From positions 100,178,015 through 100,242,014 of the forward strand of contig NC_057823.1 in the NCBI RefSeq assembly GCF_910594005.1: 64,000 nt of DNA, given 5' to 3'. Positions 55,746 through 64,000 of the stretch are shown here, in pieces. Below the pieces are notes generated by a model. The model ran no database searches. It was not told the origin of the DNA and saw nothing but the letters and a program-made list of their open reading frames with translations. The stretch comes from Cervus elaphus. Its lineage: Eukaryota; Chordata; Mammalia; Artiodactyla; Cervidae. Positions within the stretch are counted from its first letter, which is position 1. Each line of letters opens with the position of its first letter. The position numbers were made by a program, and so were the translations under genes.

Positions 55746-56031
55746 TATATATAAGGAGAGAGATATATACACACATGTGGGTTGGGCAGAGGTGGACGCA
55801 TGGGTCCACATGTGCCTGTAACACATTTGTGTATCCTTTAATGCAATTAAGTAATTTTGTTTGATGAACTTGGACTACATGTGTGTGCTCAGTTGTGTCT
55901 GACTCTTTGCAACCCCATGGACTATAGCCCACCAGGCTCCTCTGTCCATGGGATTCTCCAGGCAAGAATAATGCAGTGGGTTGCCATTTTCTTCTCCAGG
56001 GGAATCTTCCTGACCCAGGGATTGAACCCAA
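55447..56031 (-). pseudogene. Chimeric open frame: SINE, spacer and BovB ORF
   Basis: A 194-codon frame. It starts in sense-reading Bov-tA sequence (residues 1-51), crosses the unique spacer at 55748-55877, and continues in frame into BovB ORF (about the last 100 residues, IQKTKIMASGPITSWEIDGE to KVHLVKAMVFPVVMYGCESW). The fusion is an accident of insertion. No promoter or splice evidence supports translation. Confidence 0.8.
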
Positions 56032-56087
56032 GTCTCTTGCATTGCAGGTGGAATCTTTACCACTAAGCTACCTGGGAACTTGGACTA
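55866..56087 (-). mobile_element. Bov-tA SINE, minus strand, perfect 12-base TSD
   Basis: The antisense SINE at 55878-56075 runs from 'tgtgtgctcagttgtgtctg' to 'taccactaagctacctggg'. The direct repeat gaacttggacta is at 55866-55877 and 56076-56087. Confidence 0.94.
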
Positions 56088-56186
56088 GCTGGGAACAAAG
56101 GATGTCATTTTTATATCCAGATTCCATTTTCTTAAAAAATATATATTATTTTTTCATGCTTTCAAATATATTTGAGATCATCATTC

Positions 56187-56645
56187 ATCAGTTCAGTCAC
56201 TCAGCTGTGTCCAATTCTTTGTGACTCCATGAACTGCAGTACGCCAGGCCTCCCTGTCCATCATCAACTCCCGGAGCTTACTCCAACTCATGTCCATTGA
56301 GTCGGTGATGTCATCCAACCATCTCACCCTCTGCTGTCCCTTCTCCTCCTGCCTTCAATCTTTCCCAGCATCAGGGTCTTTTCCAAGGAGTCAGTTCTTC
56401 ACATCAGGTGGCCAAAGTATTGGAGTTTCAGCTTCAGCATCAGTCCTTCCAATGAATATTCCGGACTGATTTCCTTTAGGATGGACTGGTTGATCTCCTT
56501 GCAAGCCAAGGGACTCTGAAGAGTCTTCTCCAACACCACAGTTCAAAAGCATCAATTCTTCGGTGCTCAGCTTTCTTTATAGTCCAACTCTCATGTCCAT
56601 ACATGACTACTGGAAAAACCATAGCTTTGACTAGACAGATATCCT
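56187..56645 (-). mobile_element. BovB LINE 3' part, minus strand
   Basis: Antisense copy from 'atcagttcagtcactcagct' to 'aaaccatagctttgactaga', about 460 bases. It is the third minus-strand BovB within 3 kb. Confidence 0.94.
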
Positions 56646-57299
56646 AAAAGACTGGACTTTTGTATGATTTCTATTCTAATAAAATTGTTTCAGTGAATCA
56701 CATAAGTAAATTGATATAAAGTGATCCTCTATTATGAGAAAACCAATAGTCTAGTTAAACTTATTCACAAAATGTTAAATCTGAATCTTCCTTGCCATTC
56801 TTATCTACAGTGACACCCTTCCCCTTGAGTTTAATGTTCATGTCACCACTGTTTAAGGACTTATCCTTTGGTCATCTCATAAGAATCTCAAATTTAAACT
56901 GTAGAGTTCTTCAGACCTACAAACATTACTCACTTACTATGCTTCCAGTCTGAGTTAATGACTTCACCATCCATCTGCTCACTGAAGATAGAAACTTCTG
57001 TCTCAGATGTTTAAAATCATCTGAGATTTCTCCATATCTGAAAAATAAAAGTACAAACTGCTTAAAATCAACTCCTACCAGTAGCCCCATCCATACAGAT
57101 ACACATTCATTCTCTGTTTCAGCCACATGATGCCATCTGAAGTTATTTCAGTCATCCATGTACTCATTTGTTTGCTTTGGTGAGTAAAGAATACATTCAT
57201 TATTTATTGGAGATCTACCATATTCCTGACATTGCTCAAGTAATTGAGACACACAAATAAAAAGAAAGGAAAAATAATTGTCTGCATGGCACTCATTAG
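56646..57299. other. Unassigned sequence
   Basis: No gene. The part at 57130-57270 ('ttcattatttattggagatc') is weakly MIR-like. Confidence 0.4.
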
Positions 57300-57900
57300 G
57301 TTTAGTCTGGAATTCAAGAGAAAGGTGAAGGCTGGAGATATAAATGAGTATCATCAGCATATAAATATATAAGGTGAAATGAGATAACTCAAGGGTGTTA
57401 GTGCAGACAGAGGAAAGAAAAGGCACAGGCTTGAGGAAGAAGGGCCAGCAGTGAGACTGGTAGGCTCAACAGATGGGAGGACAGTGGGGCCAAAAGCTTG
57501 CTGGATGTGCAATGCTAGAGGAATTAGCAAGAAGGAAGTGGGAGTAATCAAACAAGGGGCTCTATGGAAATGATATTATGGAGAGGTTTTGAGTTTAGGG
57601 ATTGATCTGGTTTAGAGGATGACCAGAGCAGAGAGTGACTGAGACAATTGATGGCCCAGCTCTCCGCAAGGAAGCACTTAAAGGGAAAGAATGGCCAAAG
57701 GCTGGCAGGACCATCTCTGTATAATATTCAAATCACCAAGAAATGAGAGATACGTAGATTTGAAGAGAAAAACAATGACAGATGAAGCGAGTGCCCAGAT
57801 GTTTTTAGATGAAAATACAATGATGAACAGTAGTGATGTACTGTAAGACAGTAAAAGCAAAAAAAAAAAAAAAAAGTCACCAATATTGTTTGTCTTAAGA
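57300..57900 (+). repeat. Old mammalian repeat, family unclear
   Basis: 'aaggctggagatataaatga', 'tatcatcagcatataaatat', 'gtgttagtgcagacagagga' and 'gaagaagggccagcagtgag' follow the order of a common old mammalian-wide repeat that I cannot name. An A-run occurs at 57859-57876. The overlapping minus frames are antisense shadows. Confidence 0.5.
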
Positions 57901-58269
57901 TGAATAGGAGAGGTATGGACTTATCAATGAGGAAGCAAAAGGAAAAATACTCCACCTTTAAGCACAGTGGTCTTAGAGGTGTGAGAGAAAAACAAGTATC
58001 ACTTGAGATGGCTTCAGAACAAAAAGCATCATCAGGGAAAGTCAAGCTTCTGTTAGAGTAACTGGCTAAGGAAATGCTCAAAAAAGAAGTTGACAATATA
58101 GGCGTTTTGGCTATTGCCTAACCATGAATTCTAAGGTGTTTTCTTTGGGGGGTGGTGGTAAGGAAGGGGGCACTGGGGTAAAACGGAGATGGAAAAGGGC
58201 ACGTTCAGGGTTAGATGACATTCAGGAGATGACCCAGGAGGTATGAGGAAGTCTAGATCTTCCTGTCAT
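57901..58269. other. Unassigned sequence
   Basis: No gene or named repeat. A G-rich stretch near 58145-58180 (ttggggggtggtggtaagga) is notable only in composition. Confidence 0.45.
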
Positions 58270-58504
58270 AATTGCAGAAACGTGTGTGTATGCACTCAGT
58301 TGTGTCCAGCTCTTTGTGAGTCCACGGACTATAACTCCACCAGGATCCTCTGTCCGTGGAATTCTCCAGACAAGAATACTGGAACGGGTTGCTGTTTCCT
58401 TCTCCTTGGGATCTCCCCAACCTTGGGATTGAACCTGTGTCTTGTGTGTCTCCTGCATTGACAGGTGTGTTCTTTACCAGCTGAGGGAAGCCCAACTGCA
58501 GAAA
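58270..58504 (-). mobile_element. Bov-tA SINE, minus strand, near-perfect TSD
   Basis: The antisense SINE at 58281-58493 runs from 'gtatgcactcagttgtgtcc' to 'tttaccagctgagggaagcc'. Flanks aattgcagaaa (58270-58280) and aactgcagaaa (58494-58504) differ at one base. Confidence 0.92.
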
Positions 58505-58789
58505 TAGTATGCATTTAATCCTAACAGAATAGTTTTAGCAAAAATGTGATAGTTGTGGAGCTTGAAGCAGTGAGTATCCCAGTGTGCAGGGGCAAAGATC
58601 CTGTCAGGGGCTGCATAGACCTGCTCTGACCACGCAGATGGAGTTGAAGACCTCATGGCAAATTTGCCTGACTCCAAGCATATACATACTTCTGATGAAA
58701 GTTTGAAGGCTTGGGGAATACTCCCCATCTTTGAAGGCCGAGTTGAAATTTCAACCTTTCTATCTTCTCTGGTCGTCATAAGGGAGCTG
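58505..58789. other. Unassigned sequence
   Basis: No gene or named repeat recognised. Confidence 0.45.
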
Positions 58790-58985
58790 ACTTATTTCCT
58801 CTTCTTGTTTCCTCAGTACTCTGTTCTTACAACTACCACCATATCTGCCTGCTGTACTTTCCCACTAGACTGTGAAACTCTTTGGTGATGAAACAATTTG
58901 TGTTAATACTCACAGTGTCTAACATAGGGTCTGGCATACATGCAGTACCCAGGAAGGTGCTAGAGTTGGTGGATGAAAGAATAAC
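58790..58985 (+). mobile_element. L2 LINE 3' end
   Basis: 'cccactagactgtgaaactc', 'cacagtgtctaacatagggt', 'ctggcatacatgcagtaccc' and a 'tgaaagaata' ending match the L2 3' terminus in order. Old. Confidence 0.72.
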
Positions 58986-58996
58986 TTCTAAATCAG

Positions 58997-59132
58997 GACT
59001 TCTCAAACTTTAACGTGCGCGTAGATCACCCTGGGATGTCTTGAGTTGAGCCCAGCGTTGTTTGTATTTAATAAGAGTTCAAGGTGTCACTGATGGTGCT
59101 GGTCCTCATCCACACTGTGGGTTTCCAGCTTC
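58997..59132 (+). mobile_element. MER5A-type hAT MITE, partial
   Basis: 'caggacttctcaaactttaa' at the left end and 'gtgtcactgatggtgctggt', 'cctcatccacactgtggg' on the right follow the MER5A layout, with the middle shortened. The right terminal repeat is incomplete. Confidence 0.7.
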
Positions 59133-59147
59133 TAAAATATTTCAAGG

Positions 59148-59430
59148 GCTTCCCTAATGGCTCAGTGGAGAAGAATCCTCCTGCCAATGCAGGAGACCTG
59201 GTTTCAATTCCTGAGCTGGGAAGATCCCACGTGCTGCAGAGCAACTAAGCCCATGGACCACAACTACTGAGCCCGCAAGCCTAGAGCCTGTGTTCAGCAA
59301 CAGGAGAAGCCACCGCGTGAGAAGCTGTGCAATGCAACCCGAGAGTAGCCCTCGACCACTCTCTGCAACTAGAGAAAAGCCAACACAGCAACAAAGACCC
59401 AGCACAGCCAACAATAAATCAATGAAATTT
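59148..59430 (+). mobile_element. CHR-type artiodactyl tRNA SINE
   Basis: Head 'gggcttccctaatggctcag', B-box-like 'ggtttcaattcctg', the body with 'gcagagcaactaagcccatg' and 'caacaggagaagccac', ending 'gacccagcacagccaacaat'. Same family as the copy at 41760-42092. No clear TSD. Confidence 0.87.
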
Positions 59431-62400
59431 TCAGAAAATAAGATATATCAAACGGTAGGCACGGGGACATTACAACCTTTATTGTAATGCATTGTTCCCA
59501 GGTCATTAAAAAAAAAGTATCTAGTTTTGCTGATTTGTTACCAATAGACTTTTTTTTTCTCATCTTTTAAATGTTGCTATGCTCCAATCTTTAATAAAGC
59601 TTTGTTTTTAATGTTGTAAATTATAGTCCCTAAGAAATCTCCTAGGGAAATTCTGGGAAACTAACATGAAGTTTTCTGAAAAAGAGCAAAGTAGTGGCTA
59701 GAAATCTATTAAGCCTTCTGAGAAACTGGTGTTTTGTCCTTAGTGGTCAAGGGCACAAGAATTTGAAGAACCCATCTGATATGACAGCATTTATGCTTGC
59801 CTCTAAGGACCCAAAACACCATTTGGACCAGGATCTTACTGACTGTGGCTTTGGTCAGTAAGCTGGTCATTTTGTTAAATAGTTTTGTTTCTCAGTAGTG
59901 GGATCTTATTTAGTACACAATATAGATTTGTGTTTAGAGGACATTCATTATTAGTACCTTGTAAACAATATTTTAAACACTTTCTAAGGAAAGTGATCTA
60001 AGATCTTACCTTATTAAACTCATTCAGGGATCAAGTATAGGAATGTTGATTTTTCAGAATGGGAAAATAAAATCCTATTCCATAAGAATATTGAATCTAG
60101 TCTGTTTCTAGACTGCATATTGAAAAGATTTATTACTTAATTTAATTTGGAATTAACTTTGTGAAGTTAGTTTCTTACAGGTTAAAGAAAAAAACAATTA
60201 TTTTTTCTAAAAGTAACATACATTTTTGTAGCCATAAATATATATGTATATTTTTTCTGCATTAATTTTAATTCAGTATAAGTATAATAAAATCAGGGAA
60301 AGGGTACGATAGGAAACCTTTTGTGATAAAACTAAAAATGTAATATTTGCTTACAAATTTGAAGATACATATACTGATGAAAATTTCACTGATGTGATGC
60401 CACATTATTGACACCATATCTTTAGAAATATGTTAACCTGTTACTCATTCTATTCTTACCTGCTAGGACACAGGGTTTTATGACCTTTCTAACTTAACTG
60501 GTTATCTCTTCAGAGCTTTTAGAGCCTATCTGATGTTTCTACACTTCCTATTTGTAGAATATTATATAAACCTAGTTAAAGCTTTATATTCACAACATAG
60601 AAAAATCTTGAAGCATTAGATAATAAGAACTACGTAGTGATAATGGAAACCAAATTCCTTTATCACTTCACCCAATTAGATTTGATAGATGGATTTTATA
60701 ATTAAAACCATAGTTTAATCACTTTCTTATACACTTTCAATAGAAAGATATTTAAAATCTCCATTAGCAAAACTAGCAATTCTAAGGATATGTATCAGTC
60801 AGCTGAAAAGTTGGTGCTCAAAGATTTTTATGATTAACTACTTGTAAATTACCATGTAAAAACTTTAAAATATATAAACCAAAATTATATACTGAATATA
60901 TGTATTCAGTATATAATATATATATTCCCACAGTGTGACATTTTAAAAATACACTAGTACTGGAAATGAAATACAGATTATATAAAGATAAAACTTTGTT
61001 TTAAAAATATATTTGGCTATATATTCTCTCTATATAGAAATATTGGCATCAAATGTAGCTATCTCCATACTCTAGCTTAAATAAGTTATTATTCTTCAAA
61101 TGAAGAGAAGTTAAAAGAGGTCATCATAATTTTTCTCATAATTTCTTGTGATCATTGAAAAGTTCATTTATCCAGTAAAAAAAGTAATAATATAAAAGGA
61201 TCAATGAAGGTTCAGACCTTGTATTTCCTTTTGTTTTTTTTTTTTTTTCAATTCAGGTAAATGTTTAAAGATTGCTGGAAAATAGTTCTTCCAGAATTAT
61301 TTAAGAAATAGCTTATGTTACATAAGTTGGTGGGAAGAGGTAGGCAGGTAACCTTTCTCTAGAATGGTGATTACCAGTTACTTTGGTAAAATAAGTTTTT
61401 GTCTTAGTTAGAAGTACCCATCAAAATCAAGAAGAAGTTATTCTTCTTTTCCCAAGAAAGAGTCTCCATTGATTTGTTTTCTTCCAGTTTACTAATTTTA
61501 ATCCTTAGCTAGAGCCTACAGTATTTCCATCCTATCTAAACAGCAGATTTTACTGTCCTCATTTAAAACCTCTTTCATTTTATTTGATCAATTCATAATA
61601 TTATATAATTCTCAAGCATCTGATCTGAAACCAAAAATACTTCATTATTTTTATATTTTTTATTTTAAAAAATACTTCATTCTCATGATATGTGCTTTTC
61701 TCCTACTTAATGAAGATAAACCTTCTGTCTGCATACTTATCTTTCTTTCATTTAGGAGGAAAAAGAGTCCTTTCATTTCTTCAAATAAATTTTAGCACCT
61801 GGGCTTCAACTCCCATAGATTTTTTGCTCCCCAAAATGGAACAACCCACATTCATTTTCTCCTTGATTCTATCACTCTTTTAGTAATAGCTTCCTGTTCA
61901 AAAGTATAATATTCATCATTTTATATTTATATATATAGATCATGCATATCATATGTATAATTATATCATATATCTTATATATACCATATATATATTGTAC
62001 TTGACATATAATTATCATATAATACATATATATCTTAAGAATGAAGACAAAACAAAATCAAAGAATTCTATCTTGACTTTAATGTTTTCTTTAATTTATG
62101 TCACTGATCCACAATTTATATCTGACCTATTTTTATATATATATATTATATTTTATTCTTTCTTTATTCAAGCCCCTAATTACTTTAATCCCTATGGGAT
62201 TATGAAGCATACATTCTCAGAAATCATTAGAGAACTTTCTTTTTCAAATGTTCCAATTTTAGGCTCTCTTCTACTTCTTCCCTTATCATTGAATTTACAA
62301 CCTTTGACGTTAACCTTTGTTCTCCATCTCAGCCTTCTTAACTGTCTCTCTGCCTTTTTTTAACACTCCAGTGTCCTAGTAGTGAAGAATCAGACCCAAA

Positions 62401-63759
62401 GTTATTTTTCATTTATTGCCTAACCTATAGACAAACAACCACCTGTGTTTTTTCTCGCTTAGCCTAACACTAATTTATAGTTACTATGTTTCTTTTCCTT
62501 TTGACATTCAATAGCTCCTCTTTCTTTAACCAGACATTCTTAAAAGCACATCAATAACTTTTCTCCTTCTCCAGACATACATATGACAAAAAGCTATGAT
62601 AAAAAGATATCATGTTTTAAATTTTGTTTTTTACTTAATTGAACATTTGTTTGTATTCTCTGAACTGGAATTATGCACCTATTAATTCAAATAAATTCCA
62701 CATACTGAAATAAATCCATGAGGCAAAACTTAACATGATGAAACATACTATAACACGTCTACATTTTTCCATGACCTAAAATCTACTCTCCCAAAATCAG
62801 CAATCAACTTTTTAGTTATAAAAATGCTCAAAAATATCTCATTTTAGTAAGAATGATATGCTATACTGCCTTTGGGAAATAGTGACAATTTTATTATTCT
62901 ATTAGATGTATCAAAAGACACATTAACTTCAAATTTCATTCAAGTCATGTTATACGTCTCCTCACTATTGTAAGAAATTCAGGATAAAATATCTGTGCCT
63001 TGTAAAAAAAAAAAGTAAGGCTTGAACACTCTAATGTAACAAAGGGTATGTATCATAATGTAATCTATATACTTCCATGATATTGCCTGTGTCTGATGGA
63101 AATTTGAAGAGTCACATAAATAACTAATAGGTGAAATTACACTGTAAATAACACACCTACAATGCCCATGGGAAGAAAAGAAAACCTGTAGGGCAGCATA
63201 GAATTCAATTATTTTCTCTTCCAAAGAGTAGCCTGTCATCAATGATATTACAAAGGAGACAACACTCTAACTCAACACAGACTAACACACAAGCTGACTG
63301 CTACTAACATCCATAAGGCACAACAAACTTCTCCAGACAGATTTATGCAGTAGCCAGAATATCTATTTCATGTTTCTTCTCCTTTTATCTTCTGTATACT
63401 ATATGCTAGAACACAAATCTTGCTATTGTATTTCTAATTCAGCAAAACTACAGATAACTTAGTGTTCACTACTTTTATAATGCAAGTTAAAAAGCAAACA
63501 AAATGAAGCAAGCCAAAAGCCCATATTATGCATTTACAGATCAATAAAGTGTTGTGTTGCAAATGCAGCTCAATGTAAGTAAACAGAAAGAGAATTAAAG
63601 AAGGGCAACTTTTGGGCATTTTACTCAGATATTGGTGTGTTGAAGAATGATAGCATTCTCTTAAATAATCAAAGTATAACTATCAAAATCAGTGGATTTG
63701 TCATAATCAAATCCATAGTTCCTATATAAATTTCACATACTGTTACAATAATTTCCCTT
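59431..63759. other. Repeat-poor AT-rich sequence
   Basis: About 4.3 kb with no element I can name beyond simple AT repeats and a T-run at 61233-61248. The 136-codon frame at 61953-62363 starts in a TA-rich tract (Tyr/Ile/Leu repeats) and has no domain support. No splice-bounded exon stands out. Confidence 0.45.
61918..62036 (+). repeat. TA-rich low-complexity tract
   Basis: About 120 bases of interrupted TA repeats (tatatat, catata, ttatat) with self-complementary segments. It probably arose from an expanded and decayed TA microsatellite. Confidence 0.85.
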
Positions 63760-64000
63760 ATATTTTCCCCAGTCTAAAATCCCACCCAGGATTATATGTT
63801 AAGAGCCATCATCATGTTTCTTTAGTCCTCTTTATCTGGAGTAGTCTTCTAGCCTTTTCTTGTAATCAATGGCCTTAATATTTTTAAAAAGTACAAATAA
63901 TATTATTGAATGTCCCTCAATTTGGGCTTAAGTGATATTTCCTCTTGTTTAGATTTAGGTTATACATTTTTTCAGGAACACACAGAAGTGATGTTGCAAC
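63760..64000 (-). mobile_element. Probable old L1M 3' UTR fragment, cut by window end
   Basis: 'tgaatgtccctcaatttggg', 'gatatttcctcttgtttaga' and 'aacacacagaagtgatgttg' match a frequent old mammalian repeat that I associate with L1M 3' UTRs in antisense. The orientation and family are tentative. It continues past the window. Confidence 0.45.

Noticed and set aside
61953..62363. 136-codon frame with hydrophobic Tyr/Ile-rich start, as a membrane protein
   Set aside because: The start lies in a TA low-complexity tract and no conserved motif follows; composition explains the hydrophobicity.
1..64000. A multi-gene novel system
   Set aside because: No intact non-transposon coding gene, conserved gene cluster or regulatory array could be supported from the sequence.

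Overview
The window reads as ruminant (bovid-type) nuclear DNA. It is AT-rich, gene-free as far as can be seen, and dominated by transposable elements diagnostic of that lineage. These are the RTE-type LINE BovB (thirteen copies with the tail unit ACTGAA/TTCAGT), tRNA-headed Bov-tA SINEs, BOV-A2 dimers, older tRNA-type artiodactyl SINEs, and L1 remnants of several ages. No complete cellular gene, tRNA, rRNA, CRISPR array or operon was found. Nearly every open reading frame is a chance frame or a piece of BovB or L1 ORF2. Cattle, sheep, goat or deer cannot be separated by eye.

Layout: 1-3.3 kb holds a BovB tail, an L1 tail, a Tigger-type scrap, Bov-tA and BOV-A2 copies with perfect target-site duplications (TSDs), and an LTR-like segment. 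5.2-10.5 kb is mostly L1 with BovB and a dimeric SINE. 11.7-15.4 kb has a repeat-bounded oddity, an antisense L1, and a sense L1 carrying a long CA/CT microsatellite. 18-24.4 kb holds L1 copies, an MLT1-type LTR, and a three-layer nest (L1 interrupted by a SINE and by BovB, the BovB itself interrupted by an L1 scrap). 25-30.4 kb has BovB, SINEs and a recognisable ancient L2. 32.9-36.7 kb is an ancient hAT (Charlie-type) DNA transposon split by BovB, Bov-tA and L1 insertions. 38-45 kb mixes L1, SINE and BovB. 45.1-49 kb is repeat-poor. 49-52.1 kb has L1, MIR, a BovB with readable reverse transcriptase, and a Tigger1-like tail with a BovB scrap inside. 53.5-56.7 kb is a cluster of minus-strand BovB and Bov-tA. 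57-59.4 kb has older repeats, and 59.4-63.7 kb is AT-rich and largely unassigned.

Nothing here works together as a pathway. The readable biology is insertion history: which element landed in which, and which catalytic motifs have decayed. Both BovB copies that reach the reverse transcriptase YADD box have lost its second aspartate. One L1 fragment still reads FADD. The hAT remnant keeps part of its C-terminal dimerisation motif. Family names come from recognising consensus-like sequence, not from a database run. Element borders without a stated TSD are good to roughly 10-30 bases.

I see no evidence for a new multi-gene system. The most useful leads are the nested hAT block, the 29-base direct repeat with overlapping inverted repeat at 11.7 kb, short BovB tail units sharing one 5' border, CTCF-like cores in Bov-tA heads, and a 227-codon frame at 39.7-40.4 kb that is probably not a gene but is the longest in the window.
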